This document shows positions 50,035 to 59,986 of a DNA stretch of 64,000 nt, one piece after another; position 1 is the first letter of the stretch; every line of letters begins with the position of its first letter. The notes under the pieces were generated by a model, which saw nothing but the letters and a program-made list of their open reading frames with translations, was not told the DNA's origin and did not search any database. The position numbers and the translations under genes are program-made. The stretch lies in NCBI GenBank assembly GCA_965284315.1, contig OZ260072.1:2542001-2606000 (forward strand). The letters are read 5' to 3'. This DNA comes from PCRC01 sp017848435 (lineage in GTDB: Bacteria; Pseudomonadota; Gammaproteobacteria; Burkholderiales; Burkholderiaceae_C).

Positions 50035-50439
50035 ATGTCCCTGTTTGATGTGTTCGCCATTTCCGGCAGCGCGGTGTCGGCCCAGAGCAAGCGGCTCAAC
50101 GTGGTGGCCAGCAACCTGGCCAATGCCGACTCGGTGGCCGGGCCAGACGGCCAGTCGTACAAGGCGCGCCAGCTCACCTTCCAGGCGCAGCCCATGCCTG
50201 GCAGCACCACCCCCGGTGTGACCGTGACCGGCATTTCGGAGAACCAGACACCCGGCCGCCGTTCGCACGAACCCGCCCACCCCATGGCGGACGCCGAAGG
50301 CTATGTGACGCACTCCAACGTCAGCGTGGTGGACGAGATGGTCAACATGATCTCGGCCTCGCGTTCGTACCAGAACAACGTCGAGGTGATGAACACCGCC
50401 CGCACGCTGCTCTCCAAAACCCTGCAGATGGGCCAGTAA
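50035..50439 (+). CDS. flgC: FlgC, proximal rod protein
   Basis: This 134-residue protein is of the rod family, with ALSAQSKRLN-type N-terminal helix (here SAVSAQSKRLNVVASNLANA) and the C-terminal YVTHSNVSVVDEMVNMISAS and RSYQNNVEVMNTARTLLSKT. It lies 25 bases after flgB and 10 bases before flgD. Confidence 0.95.
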   Translation: MSLFDVFAISGSAVSAQSKRLNVVASNLANADSVAGPDGQSYKARQLTFQAQPMPGSTTPGVTVTGISENQTPGRRSHEPAHPMADAEGYVTHSNVSVVDEMVNMISASRSYQNNVEVMNTARTLLSKTLQMGQ

Positions 50440-50449
50440 AGGAACCCCC

Positions 50450-51112
50450 ATGGCCATCTCCCAAGTCAACAACACCACGTCCAACCCGCTGGCTGCGTCC
50501 AGCAGCAGCGGCACATCGAGCGCCGCCGAGCAGCAGGACCGTTTCATGAAGCTGCTGGTCGCACAGATGAAGAACCAGGACCCGCTGAACCCGATGGACA
50601 ACGCGCAGATGACCAGCCAGATCGCACAGATCAACACGGTCAGCGGCATCGAAAAACTCAACACCACGGTCACCTCGCTGCTGGCCAGCTTCAACAACCT
50701 GCAGGCCCAGTCGGCCACCCAGCTGCCAGGCCGCTCGGTGCTGGTGCCGGGCTCCGGCTTGACGCTGGCCGACGGCCAGGCCATGGGCGGTGTGGAACTC
50801 GCGGCTGCGGCCGACGCAGTGACGGTGGACATTGTGGACGCCGCTGGCACCACCGTGCGTTCGCTGGCGCTGGGCGCTTCCGACGCCGGTGTGCGCAGCT
50901 TCACCTGGGACGGCCTGCAGACCGACGGCAAGGCCGCCGCCGCGGGCAATTACCGCCTGCGTGTGACGGCCACCGTTGGCGGCAACGCGGTGGCCGTCAC
51001 CCCATTGGTCGCCAGCCGCGTGCAGGCGGTGAGCAACGGCAGCAATGGCGTGCAGCTCGATCTGGGCAGTGCAGGCATGCGTGCCTACAGCGACATCAAG
51101 TCTTTTCTTTGA
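50450..51112 (+). CDS. flgD: FlgD, hook cap protein
   Basis: This 220-residue protein has the conserved N-terminal export and capping region QQDRFMKLLVAQMKNQDPLN followed by PMDNAQMTSQIAQINTVSGI, and a C-terminal beta domain (FTWDGLQTDGKAAAAGNYRL). It is a scaffold on the growing hook and is lost at completion. The first 25 residues are serine-rich. It is followed by flgE after 33 bases. Confidence 0.95.
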   Translation: MAISQVNNTTSNPLAASSSSGTSSAAEQQDRFMKLLVAQMKNQDPLNPMDNAQMTSQIAQINTVSGIEKLNTTVTSLLASFNNLQAQSATQLPGRSVLVPGSGLTLADGQAMGGVELAAAADAVTVDIVDAAGTTVRSLALGASDAGVRSFTWDGLQTDGKAAAAGNYRLRVTATVGGNAVAVTPLVASRVQAVSNGSNGVQLDLGSAGMRAYSDIKSFL

Positions 51113-51145
51113 ACCGTTTTCCTTTGACCTGAACTGGAGCACACG

Positions 51146-52462
51146 ATGGGTTTTCAACAAGGCATCAGTGGTTTGAACGCCGCCTCCCGCAACCTGGAGG
51201 TGATTGGCAACAACATCGCCAACGCCAACACCGTGGGCGCCAAAACCTCGCGCGCAGAGTTCTCCGACGTCTACGCCAACGTGGCCTACAACGCAGGCAA
51301 CACCTCGGCGGGTGTGGGCGTTCGGGTGCAGTCGGTGACGCAGCAGTTCACCCAGGGCGGCATCCGCACCACCGAGAACCCGCTGGACGTGGCCATCAAT
51401 GGCCGCGGCTTCTTCCGCGTGGCCCAGCCCGGTGTCAGCACCGACGTGGCCTACACCCGCAACGGCCAGTTCCAGCTCGACAGTGCGGGCTACGTGGTCA
51501 CCAACCAGGGCCTGCGCTTGCAGGGCTACCAGGTGGACGCCGCGACCGGCAAAGCCGGCGGCATTGTGGGCGACATTCTTTTGCCAGCTCAGGGCATCGG
51601 CCCCCGCGTGACCTCCTCGGCCGCGCTGCGCATGAACCTGGACGCGCGCGCCGCCGCGCCCACCGCCGCCACCCCGGCCTTCAACCTGGCCGACCCCAAG
51701 TCCTACACCTCGGCCACCTCGGTCGCCACGTATGACCAGCAAGGCAACCAGCAAGTGCTGTCAGTTTATTTCCGCAAGACGGCCGTGGCCAACGAGTGGG
51801 AGGTCTATGCCGCCCACGACGGTGTGCCCGTGCCGGCCCTGTCGGGCGCCGGCGCCCAGCAGGATCCGGTTGGCCGCATCACGTTCAAGGCCGACGGCAC
51901 GCTGGATGCGGCCAACACCGGCAGCCTGTCGGGCGGCACGCTGACCGCTGGCGACATGTCACTGGCCATCCCGTTTGCGGCGTCCACCTTGCCGGTGGCG
52001 CCATCGGCCTCCACCACCTCGGCGCCCGTGACCCTGTCGTTCACAGGCGCCACCCAGTTTGGCAGCGCCTTTGGCGTGACCGAAGCCACGCAGGACGGTT
52101 ACGCCCCGGGGCAATTGGCCGGCTTTGGCATTGGCGCCAACGGCATGGTTGAAGCGCGCTACTCGAACGGCAAAACCCTGAACGCGGCCCAGATCGCCTT
52201 GGCCGATTTCCGCAACGAGCAAGGCCTGGCCCCGGCGGGCGGCAATTTGTGGCATGAAACCCCGGTTTCCGGCCAGGCAGCGGTGAGCGCGCCCGGCACC
52301 GCCAACCTGGGTGCGCTGCAGGGCGGCGCGCTGGAAGAGTCCAACGTGGACCTGACACAGCAGCTGGTGGACATGATTTCCGCCCAGCGCAACTACCAGG
52401 CCAACGCACAGACCATCAAGACCATGGACCAGATGCTGTCCACGCTGGTCAACCTGCGCTGA
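51146..52462 (+). CDS. flgE: FlgE, hook protein
   Basis: This 438-residue protein has the rod/hook N-terminal helix (GISGLNAASRNLEVIGNNIA), the FlgE core with the TTENPLDVAINGRGFFRVAQ segment, a variable D2 domain and the C-terminal helix (EESNVDLTQQLVDMISAQRN; YQANAQTIKTMDQMLSTLVN). It builds the flexible hook. It sits between flgD and flgF. Confidence 0.96.
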   Translation: MGFQQGISGLNAASRNLEVIGNNIANANTVGAKTSRAEFSDVYANVAYNAGNTSAGVGVRVQSVTQQFTQGGIRTTENPLDVAINGRGFFRVAQPGVSTDVAYTRNGQFQLDSAGYVVTNQGLRLQGYQVDAATGKAGGIVGDILLPAQGIGPRVTSSAALRMNLDARAAAPTAATPAFNLADPKSYTSATSVATYDQQGNQQVLSVYFRKTAVANEWEVYAAHDGVPVPALSGAGAQQDPVGRITFKADGTLDAANTGSLSGGTLTAGDMSLAIPFAASTLPVAPSASTTSAPVTLSFTGATQFGSAFGVTEATQDGYAPGQLAGFGIGANGMVEARYSNGKTLNAAQIALADFRNEQGLAPAGGNLWHETPVSGQAAVSAPGTANLGALQGGALEESNVDLTQQLVDMISAQRNYQANAQTIKTMDQMLSTLVNLR

Positions 52463-52478
52463 ACGGCACCGCTGACCC

Positions 52479-53213
52479 ATGGACCGTCTGATCTACACCG
52501 CCGCCTCCGCTGCCCGGGCGCTCACGCTCCGTCAGGACGGCATCACGCAGAACCTGGCCAATGCCAACACCACTGGCTTCCGCGCCGATCTGGTGGCTTT
52601 CCGTGCCGTGCCGGTGCGCGGCGAGGGCGCCAGCACGCGGGTGCAGGCGCTGGAGGTCACGACCGGGTTCGATGCCCAGTCCGGCCCGATCAACGCCACC
52701 AGCCGCAACCTCGATGTGGCCATCAAGGGCGACGGCTACATCGCGGTGCAGACCGCTGCCGGCGGCGAAGCCTACACCCGCAATGGCGGCTTCGAGGTGA
52801 ATGCCGAAGGCGTGCTCACCGCCTACAACGGCCAGCCCGTGGCGGGCGAGGGCGGCACGCTGACCATTCCCCCCGGCACCCAGGTGCACATTGCCGACGA
52901 CGGCACGGTGAGCGCCAAGCCCCCCACCGGGCCGGCGCAGACGGTGGGGCGCATCAAGCTGGTGAACCCGCCCGCCGCCGAGTTGCAAAAAGGCGCAGAT
53001 GGCCTGCTGCGCACCCGCTCCGGCGACCCGGCCCCTGCCGACGAGACGGTGAAGATCACCTCCGGTGCGCTGGAGGGCAGCAACGTCAACATCATCGATG
53101 CGATGGTCAACATGATCGCCGCGTCGCGCCAGTTTGAAACCCAGATGAAGCTGCTGCAGAACGCTGAGCAGAACGACCAGCGTGCGGCCCAGCTGCTGGC
53201 CCAGTCGCACTGA
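52479..53213 (+). CDS. flgF: FlgF, proximal rod protein
   Basis: This 244-residue protein has the FlgF start MDRLIYTAASAARALTLRQD, the rod motif NLANANTTGFRADLVAF and the C-terminal EGSNVNIIDAMVNMIAASRQ with FETQMKLLQNAEQNDQRAAQ. It belongs to the rod distal to FlgB and FlgC. It lies 16 bases after flgE and 17 bases before flgG. Confidence 0.95.
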   Translation: MDRLIYTAASAARALTLRQDGITQNLANANTTGFRADLVAFRAVPVRGEGASTRVQALEVTTGFDAQSGPINATSRNLDVAIKGDGYIAVQTAAGGEAYTRNGGFEVNAEGVLTAYNGQPVAGEGGTLTIPPGTQVHIADDGTVSAKPPTGPAQTVGRIKLVNPPAAELQKGADGLLRTRSGDPAPADETVKITSGALEGSNVNIIDAMVNMIAASRQFETQMKLLQNAEQNDQRAAQLLAQSH

Positions 53214-53230
53214 TTGAAGGAGTCACCACC

Positions 53231-54013
53231 ATGATGCGTTCACTGTCCATTGCCAAAACCGGCCTGGAAGCCCAGCAGACCCAGCTGGATGCCATCACCC
53301 ACAACCTGGCCAACACCGCCACCAACGGCTACAAGCGCAGCCGCGTGGTGTTTGAAGACCTGCTGTACCAGAACCTGCGCCAGGCGGGCGCACCTTCCAG
53401 CGCCCAGACAGAATTGCCCACAGGCCTGCAGCTGGGCACCGGTGTGCGTTCGGTGGCCACGGTGCGCAATTTCAGCCAGGGGGGGCTGAACCAGACCGGC
53501 AACAACCTGGATCTGGCGGTGAACGGCCAGGGCTTTTTCCAGGTGCAAATGCCCGATGGCACCACCTCGTACACCCGCGATGGCTCGTTCCAGGTGGGCG
53601 CCCAGGGCCAGCTGGTCAATTCCAGTGGCTACGCGGTCAGCCCCGGCATCACCATGCCGGCCAACACCCAGAGCATCACCATCGGCCGCGACGGCATCGT
53701 GTCGGTCACGGTGGCCGGTACCACCGCGCCGCAGCAGATCGGCCAGATCCAGTTGGCCAACTTCATGAACCCCGCTGGGCTGGACCCGCGCGGCGGCAAC
53801 CTGTTTGCCGAAACCTCTGCTTCGGGCAACCCGCAGACCGGCAACCCCGGTGCCAATGGCTTGGGCGTGGTCACCCAGGGCGTGGTGGAAAGCTCTAACG
53901 TCAATGTGGTCGAAGAGCTGGTGGCCATGATCCAGACGCAGCGCGCCTACGAGATCAACTCCAAGGCCATCCAGACCTCTGACCAGATGCTGGCCCGCTT
54001 GACCCAGCTGTAA
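53231..54013 (+). CDS. flgG: FlgG, distal rod protein
   Basis: This 260-residue protein is a strong match to FlgG: SLSIAKTGLEAQQTQLDAIT, HNLANTATNGYKRSRVVFED, VNGQGFFQVQMPDGTTSYTR and the C-terminal GVVESSNVNVVEELVAMIQT. It forms the long distal rod through the P and L rings. AAGGAG precedes the first ATG; a second ATG follows immediately and is an equal candidate. Confidence 0.97.
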   Translation: MMRSLSIAKTGLEAQQTQLDAITHNLANTATNGYKRSRVVFEDLLYQNLRQAGAPSSAQTELPTGLQLGTGVRSVATVRNFSQGGLNQTGNNLDLAVNGQGFFQVQMPDGTTSYTRDGSFQVGAQGQLVNSSGYAVSPGITMPANTQSITIGRDGIVSVTVAGTTAPQQIGQIQLANFMNPAGLDPRGGNLFAETSASGNPQTGNPGANGLGVVTQGVVESSNVNVVEELVAMIQTQRAYEINSKAIQTSDQMLARLTQL

Positions 54014-54026
54014 AGGAAAACCTGCC

Positions 54027-54704
54027 ATGTCGCTTGCCTGGAAGATTGTTGCGGTGTCCCTGCTGTCGGCTGTGCTGGGCGGCTGCGCGGCAGTGGCCAC
54101 GCCGCAGGTCGACATGCTGACCACCGTGCCGCCAACAGCGTTACCCGCACCGCTGCCACCGCCCACGCAAGGGGCTATTTTTCAGGTGGCCAGCCACCGC
54201 CCCTTGTTTGAAGACCGCCGTGCCCGTCTGGCCGGCGACACCCTGACCATCCAGATTGAAGAGCAGTTGACCGCCAGCCAGCAGTCCACCAGCAAGCTGA
54301 ACCGAGACAGTTCCCTGTCGGCTGGCATCTCGGCATTGCCCTTTGCCTCCACCCGCCTGCTGGGCCGTTTGTCGGCCGATGCGACCTCGGGCGTAGACAC
54401 CTCAGCCGATGGCAAAACCAACAGCACCAACACCTTTGCCGGCACCATCACGGTGTTGGTGCAACAGGTCTTGCCGAATGGCAACCTGGTGGTGGCAGGC
54501 GAAAAACAGCTGGGCGTGAACCAGAACGTGGACGTGATGCGTTTCTCCGGCATCGTGAACCCGGTGTCCATCCGGGCCGGCAATGTGGTCAGCTCCACCC
54601 AGGTGGCCGAAGCCCGGCTGGAGCAACGCGGCCGTGGTGACATTGGCCGGGTGCAGGGGCTGGGCTGGTTGTCCCGTTTCTTCCTCAGTGTGGCCCCTGT
54701 ATGA
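54027..54704 (+). CDS. flgH: FlgH, L-ring lipoprotein
   Basis: This 225-residue protein has a lipoprotein signal with lipobox LGGC and the acylated cysteine at residue 20. The body has the FlgH pattern: RRARLAGDTLTIQIEEQLTA, GTITVLVQQVLPNGNLVVAG and EKQLGVNQNVDVMRFSGIVN. It forms the outer-membrane bushing of the rod. It overlaps flgI by 4 bases. Confidence 0.96.
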   Translation: MSLAWKIVAVSLLSAVLGGCAAVATPQVDMLTTVPPTALPAPLPPPTQGAIFQVASHRPLFEDRRARLAGDTLTIQIEEQLTASQQSTSKLNRDSSLSAGISALPFASTRLLGRLSADATSGVDTSADGKTNSTNTFAGTITVLVQQVLPNGNLVVAGEKQLGVNQNVDVMRFSGIVNPVSIRAGNVVSSTQVAEARLEQRGRGDIGRVQGLGWLSRFFLSVAPV

Positions 54705-55822
54705 ACAGCCTATTTTCTCGTCTGATCGCGCTGGTTCTGGCCTGTGTCATCGCCCCGGCCGTCTGGGCTGCCAACGGCGGCAGCGAGCGCATCCGCGACC
54801 TGGCCAGCATCTCTGGCGTGCGGGTCAACCAATTGATTGGCTACGGTGTGGTGGTGGGCCTGGACGGCAGCGGTGACGCCACCAACCAGGTGCAGTTCAC
54901 CGGCCAGAGCGTGCAGTCGTTGCTGAGCCAGTTCGGCGTCACCTTGCCGCCGGGCGTGACCCCGCAAATGAAAAACGTGGCGGCGGTCATGGTGACCGCC
55001 GCGCTGCCCTCCTTTGCACAGACCGGGCAACAAATCGACATCACTGTGTCGTCGCTGGGCAATGCCCGCAGCCTGCGCGGCGGTACCTTGTTGCTGACCC
55101 CGCTGCGCGGCGCCGATGGGCAGATTTACGCCATGGCCCAAGGCAACCTGGTGATTGGCGGGGCAGGGGCTTCCGCTGGCGGCAGCAAGGTGGCCATCAA
55201 CCACCTGCTGGCCGGCCGTGTGCCAGGTGGTGCCACGGTGGAACGGGTGGTGGCCAACGCGGCGCTGGCCGCCGACGTGATTCATCTGGAACTGAACCAG
55301 ACCGATTTTTCCACCGCCCGCCTGGTGGCCGATGCCATCAACCGCAAACTCGGGGCTGACGACGTGGCCGCTGCGGTGGATGGCCGGGTGGTGCAGGTGC
55401 GTTTCCCCGGCGTGGGCAGCCGCGTGGCTTTCATCTCATCGCTGGAAAACATCGAGGTGGTGCTGGAAGCGCCCCCTGCCCGTGTGGTGGTGAACGCCCG
55501 CAGCGGCTCGGTGGTGATGAACCAGTCGGTTCGCCTCGGTGCCTGCGCGGTGGCGCACGGCAGCCTGTCGGTGACGGTGTCGAGCACCCCGGTCATCAGC
55601 CAGCCAAATGCGTTCTCTGGAGGCCAGACGGTGGTCACTGAAAAGACCGACATCCGTGTGCAGCAAGACCCCGGTGTGCTGTTCAACATCCCCGCCAGCG
55701 CCGACCTGGCCGACATCGTCAAGTCGCTGAATGCACTCGGGGCCACGGCGCAGGATTTGATCGGCATCCTCCAGGCCATCAAGGCGGCTGGCGCGCTCAA
55801 GGCAGAGCTGGAAATCATATGA
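54701..55822 (+). CDS. flgI: FlgI, P-ring protein
   Basis: This 373-residue protein has a signal peptide (LIALVLACVIAPAVWA, cleavage before ANGG) and the strong FlgI core RIRDLASISGVRVNQLIGYG, VVVGLDGSGDATNQVQFTGQ and TPQMKNVAAVMVTAALPSFA. It forms the periplasmic ring around the rod, with help from FlgA. It overlaps flgH and flgJ by 4 bases. Confidence 0.97.
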   Translation: MNSLFSRLIALVLACVIAPAVWAANGGSERIRDLASISGVRVNQLIGYGVVVGLDGSGDATNQVQFTGQSVQSLLSQFGVTLPPGVTPQMKNVAAVMVTAALPSFAQTGQQIDITVSSLGNARSLRGGTLLLTPLRGADGQIYAMAQGNLVIGGAGASAGGSKVAINHLLAGRVPGGATVERVVANAALAADVIHLELNQTDFSTARLVADAINRKLGADDVAAAVDGRVVQVRFPGVGSRVAFISSLENIEVVLEAPPARVVVNARSGSVVMNQSVRLGACAVAHGSLSVTVSSTPVISQPNAFSGGQTVVTEKTDIRVQQDPGVLFNIPASADLADIVKSLNALGATAQDLIGILQAIKAAGALKAELEII

Positions 55823-56685
55823 CCATCTCCGACGCTTCCAATTCGTCGCTGGGCATTGACAGCCGGTCGCTGGACGCGCTTCGGAACGAGGCCACGCGCA
55901 ACCCGAACGGCGCCGCCCGGCAGGCCGCCGTGCAGTTCGAGTCGATGTTCATGCAGATGGTGCTCAAAAGCATGCGCGACGCTACCATCAAAGCCGACGA
56001 GTCCAGCAACACCGGCGGCGACACCTTCACCGGCATGCTGGACACCCAAATGGCCAAGCAGTTCGCCGGCCGTCCCGGTGGCCTGGCCGACATGATCGAG
56101 CGGCAGCTGTCGCGCCACATGCAGGCTTTGCCTGCAGGCACGAGCGATGCCTTGCCTGCCGTGGCCGTGCCCGCATTGCCCGCGGCCCTGCCCGTGAACG
56201 CCAAGCCTGGCACGCCACAGGCGCAGTTCATCGAGAAGCTGAGTCCACACGCCCGCGCTGCCGAGCGCGAGACCGGGGTGCCCGCGTCCTTCATCCTCGG
56301 GCAGGCGGCGTTGGAGTCCGGCTGGGGCAAAGGAGAGATTCGCAACCCGGACGGCAGCCCGTCGTTCAACCTGTTTGGCATCAAGGCCACCACAGCCTGG
56401 AAGGGCGCCACCACCGACGTCCGCACCACCGAGTACGTGAACGGCGAGCCGGTGAAACAAACCGCCCGCTTTCGCAGCTACAGCTCTTACAGCGAGGCGT
56501 TTTCCGACTACGCCCGCATGCTCAGCAACAGCCCGCGTTACAGCGGCGTTGTGCGCGGGGCCACCAGTGCCGAAGGCTTTGCCAACGGCATGCAGCGCGC
56601 TGGCTATGCCACCGACCCAGCCTACGCCTCCAAGCTGACACGCACCATCAATCTGGCGCTGGCGGTGCAGCGCTCCACAGGCTGA
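55819..56685 (+). CDS. flgJ: FlgJ, rod cap with peptidoglycan hydrolase domain
   Basis: This 288-residue protein joins an N-terminal rod-scaffold domain (QAAVQFESMFMQMVLKSMRD) to a C-terminal glucosaminidase-type domain (FILGQAALESGWGKGEIRNP), whose glutamate in ALESGW is the likely catalytic acid. It opens the cell wall for the rod. Dual-domain FlgJ is common in beta- and gammaproteobacteria. It overlaps flgI by 4 bases. Confidence 0.96.
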   Translation: MTISDASNSSLGIDSRSLDALRNEATRNPNGAARQAAVQFESMFMQMVLKSMRDATIKADESSNTGGDTFTGMLDTQMAKQFAGRPGGLADMIERQLSRHMQALPAGTSDALPAVAVPALPAALPVNAKPGTPQAQFIEKLSPHARAAERETGVPASFILGQAALESGWGKGEIRNPDGSPSFNLFGIKATTAWKGATTDVRTTEYVNGEPVKQTARFRSYSSYSEAFSDYARMLSNSPRYSGVVRGATSAEGFANGMQRAGYATDPAYASKLTRTINLALAVQRSTG

Positions 56686-56695
56686 GGAGCCGGCC

Positions 56696-58591
56696 ATGAC
56701 ATCCTTGCTGAACATTGGCACACGCAGCCTGGCTGCTGCCCAGGGTGCGCTCAGCACCATTTCCCACAACATTGCCAACGTCAACACCCCCGGGTATTCG
56801 CGCCAGGAAGCGGTGCTGTCCACCGCGTCCGGTCAGTTCACCGGTTCTGGTTTTTTTGGCCGGGGTGTGGACCTGACCACGGTGCGCCGCCAGTACGACC
56901 AATTTTTGATGGGCGCGGTGCAGTCCAACACCGCCCAGGCCTCGGCCGATGCCGCGCACTCGGACGCGATGGCCCAGCTGGACAGTTTGTTCTCTGACCC
57001 GGAGCTGGGCATTGGTGCTGCGGTGGACGGTCTTTTTTCTGCCGCCGGCGATCTGGGCAACCGGCCAGCAGACACCTCGGTGCGACAGGCTTTTGTCGCC
57101 CGTGCCGACCAGTTGGCCCAGCGTGTCACAGCCGTGGGCAGCCAGCTGAACGAGATGGGCCAGTTGGCCGATTTGCGGCTGACCCAGTCGGTGTCGCAGG
57201 TGAACCAGCGGCTGACCGAGATCAAGAATCTGAACAATCAGATCGCCCAGTCCCAGACCTCGGGCCATGCGCCCAACGACTGGCTGGACCAGCGCGACGT
57301 GGCGCTGAAGGCCTTGAACGAACTGATTGGCGTCAGCACCGTTGCGTCGTCCGATGGCAGCATCAACCTGTTTGGTGCCAACGGCGCACCCTTGCTGGTG
57401 GGCAACCAGCAGTCGGAACTCCAGGCCGTGCCAGACCCAGCCGACGCCTCCCGCCTCAGCCTGCAACTCAAAGTGGGGGCGATCACCCAGCCGCTGGACG
57501 GCCAGTCTCTCGGGGGCGGCATCTCCGGGCTGGTTCGCTTTCGCAGCGACGACCTCGCCAACGCCATGAACCAGGTCGGTCGGTTGGCGGTGGTGCTGGC
57601 CGACAGCTTCAACACGCAGCAGTCCCTGGGGGTGGATGCCACCGGCGTGCCGGGGCGTGCGCTGTTCACCGTGCCCCAGCCGGTGACGCGTGCCAATTCC
57701 GCCAACAGTGGCACCAACACCATCACCGCCACGGTCAGCAACAGCGCAGACCTGCAGCCCAGCGACTACCAGGTGGACTGGAACGGCACCGCCTACACCA
57801 TCACCCGGCTGTCGGACGGGCAAACCACCAGCACTGCCATAGTGCCCGCCACGATGGATGGGTTGACCTTCACCTCGTCCGGCCCGATCGCCCCTGGCAA
57901 CTCGTACACCATCCAGCCCTATGCGGCCGCTGCCAAAGGCCTGTCCGCGCAGCCATTGCTGCCGCGCGAGATCGCCACTGGCTATGCCGCCACCGTGGAA
58001 TCGGCCGCCACCAACAGCGGCAATGCGTCCGTTCGGCAGTTCCAGGTGAACCGCCAGACCACCGACACCACGCTGCCGGTGACGATTGCCTTCAACAACC
58101 CACCCACCACCTTCAACGTGACCGGCCTGGCCAGCGGCAACCTGACCAACGTGCCCTACACCCCCGGCCAGCGTGTACCGGCCGCACCTGCCGACTACAA
58201 CGGCTGGTCGCTCACGCTGGACGGTCCTGCGGCGGCGGGTGACAGTTTTGTGGTCAAGAAGACCCTGAGCCCGGCCAACAACAACGGCAACGCGCTGGCG
58301 CTCGGCCGTCTGGCCGATGCGGCGCTGGTCGATGGAGCCACCCTGAACGAGTCTTACGCCACGCTGGTGGGGGACGTGGGCATACGCATCCAGAGCGCAC
58401 GTGACAGCGCCAACGTGTCGTCCCGGCTGCTGGGCGAAGCGACGTCGCGCCAGGCCAACGTGTCGGGGGTGAACCTCGACGAAGAAGCCGCCAACCTGCT
58501 GCGTTACCAGCAGGCTTACCAAGCTTCGGCCAAGATCATTCAGGCCAGCCAGCAGCTGTTCGACACGCTGCTGTCGGCTGTCGGCCGTTAA
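56696..58591 (+). CDS. flgK: FlgK, first hook-filament junction protein
   Basis: This 631-residue protein has the FlgK start LLNIGTRSLAAAQGALSTIS and HNIANVNTPGYSRQEAVLST, and the C-terminal LDEEAANLLRYQQAYQASAK with IIQASQQLFDTLLSAVGR. The middle is a variable beta domain. It joins hook and filament with FlgL and is escorted by FlgN. It lies 10 bases after flgJ. Confidence 0.96.
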   Translation: MTSLLNIGTRSLAAAQGALSTISHNIANVNTPGYSRQEAVLSTASGQFTGSGFFGRGVDLTTVRRQYDQFLMGAVQSNTAQASADAAHSDAMAQLDSLFSDPELGIGAAVDGLFSAAGDLGNRPADTSVRQAFVARADQLAQRVTAVGSQLNEMGQLADLRLTQSVSQVNQRLTEIKNLNNQIAQSQTSGHAPNDWLDQRDVALKALNELIGVSTVASSDGSINLFGANGAPLLVGNQQSELQAVPDPADASRLSLQLKVGAITQPLDGQSLGGGISGLVRFRSDDLANAMNQVGRLAVVLADSFNTQQSLGVDATGVPGRALFTVPQPVTRANSANSGTNTITATVSNSADLQPSDYQVDWNGTAYTITRLSDGQTTSTAIVPATMDGLTFTSSGPIAPGNSYTIQPYAAAAKGLSAQPLLPREIATGYAATVESAATNSGNASVRQFQVNRQTTDTTLPVTIAFNNPPTTFNVTGLASGNLTNVPYTPGQRVPAAPADYNGWSLTLDGPAAAGDSFVVKKTLSPANNNGNALALGRLADAALVDGATLNESYATLVGDVGIRIQSARDSANVSSRLLGEATSRQANVSGVNLDEEAANLLRYQQAYQASAKIIQASQQLFDTLLSAVGR

Positions 58592-58607
58592 CAGGACAGG
58601 AGGCGCC

Positions 58608-59801
58608 ATGCGCATCGCCACACTTCAGTCTGCCCAGGTGGCCATGGGCGGCATCGCTGCCCGCCAGGCCGAGCAGGACCGCATCCAGAACCAGTTGTCC
58701 ACCGGCTTGCGGGTCAACGCCCCGAGCGACGACCCGGTGGCCGCCGCCCAGGCCGAACTGGCGCGTTCGCGCCTGACGCGTGTGGCCCAAGACCAGCGTG
58801 CCGCCCAGCTCAGCAGCAGCCTGCTGACTTCGGCCGACAACTCGCTTGCCCAGGGGGTCGATGTGCTTCAAGGGATGCGCGACACGCTGGTGGCGGCTGG
58901 CAATGGCAGCTACAGCCCGGCAGAGCGAAAAATCCTGGCCGAGCAGTTGAGCGCCGCACGCGACCGGCTCCTGGCGGTGGCCAACACCCGCGACAGCACC
59001 GGTGGCTTTGTTTTTTCAGGGCAGGGCACAGCAGACAGCCCGGTCAGTGGCAACAGCCTGCCAAGCTATGACCCTGCCCCTGGCGAGCAGCGCATCGGTG
59101 CCGATGCCCGCTACGCGAGCAATGTGGATGGCCGGGCCGCCTTTGTGGCGTTGCCGCGTGGCAACGGCGTGTTTGTGCCTGCATCCTTGGCGGGCAATAC
59201 CGGTGCGGCTTCCGTCGACGCGGGCCGCGTCACCGATGCCTCCTTGCTGACTGGGCACGACTACCAGATCACCATCACCGGCACACCGGGCAACCTGCAG
59301 TACAGCGTGAACGACATCACGGCGGGCACCACGCTCAGCACCGGTACACCCTTTGCCAGCGGCAGCGCCATCGACATTGAAGGGCAGCGCGTGGTGGTCA
59401 CCGGTGTGCCCCAGGCGGGTGACCAGTTTGAACTGAAGCCCGCGGGCCAGCAGTCAATTTTCAAGACAGTGGACGATGCCATTGCCCTGCTGGAAGACCC
59501 GAGCGTTTCCACATCCCGCTACGCCGAGCGCTTGCAGGCGGTGCAAACCAGCCTTGACGGTGCGCTGGACCGGATGTCTTTCCTGCGCACCAAGGTGGGC
59601 GAGGAACTCAACACCACCGATGCGGCCTTCGCCAGCAACAGCCAGCTGGAGCTGCAGACGGAGACCCGGCGCAGCGACCTGCGTGACCTGGACTATGCCC
59701 GTGCTGTGTCGGACATGCAGGTCAACCAGACCGCCTTGCAGGCAGCCCTCAAGTCCTACGCCAACTTTGCGCGCCTGTCGCTGTTTGACAGCCTGAACTG
59801 A
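58608..59801 (+). CDS. flgL: FlgL, second hook-filament junction protein
   Basis: This 397-residue protein has flagellin-like ends: RIATLQSAQVAMGGIAARQA and QNQLSTGLRVNAPSDDPVAA at the start, and DLDYARAVSDMQVNQTALQA with LKSYANFARLSLFDSLN at the end. The middle is longer than in minimal FlgL. It is the last gene of the flg operon, followed by a strong stem-loop. Confidence 0.95.
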   Translation: MRIATLQSAQVAMGGIAARQAEQDRIQNQLSTGLRVNAPSDDPVAAAQAELARSRLTRVAQDQRAAQLSSSLLTSADNSLAQGVDVLQGMRDTLVAAGNGSYSPAERKILAEQLSAARDRLLAVANTRDSTGGFVFSGQGTADSPVSGNSLPSYDPAPGEQRIGADARYASNVDGRAAFVALPRGNGVFVPASLAGNTGAASVDAGRVTDASLLTGHDYQITITGTPGNLQYSVNDITAGTTLSTGTPFASGSAIDIEGQRVVVTGVPQAGDQFELKPAGQQSIFKTVDDAIALLEDPSVSTSRYAERLQAVQTSLDGALDRMSFLRTKVGEELNTTDAAFASNSQLELQTETRRSDLRDLDYARAVSDMQVNQTALQAALKSYANFARLSLFDSLN

Positions 59802-59841
59802 CGCCTGCGACCGCACACCGCAGTCATCTCTTGTTTGCTGC

Positions 59842-59875
59842 GCAGCCCGCCCGTGTGGGGACACAGGCGGGCTGC
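59842..59875 (+). terminator. stem-loop terminator of the flg operon
   Basis: GCAGCCCGCC (59842-59851) pairs perfectly with GGCGGGCTGC (59866-59875), with a further inner GTGT/ACAC pairing around a GGGG loop. It stands 41 bases after the flgL stop. No T-run follows. Confidence 0.7.
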
Positions 59876-59986
59876 AGCATTGATTGGGTCGGCAAAGCCA
59901 GCATTGGCACTGCACAACCGCTCATTTGCACCCAAAAAACGGTGTTCAGCAGTGGATATGGTGCCTGTCGACCGGCCTTATTCATC

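Noticed and set aside
54169..54185. Possible fourth copy of the hairpin repeat in flgH (GGGGCTATTTTTCAGG)
   Set aside because: Only the GCTAT core matches. The flanking GCAAGCC arm and closing GTAGC are absent.
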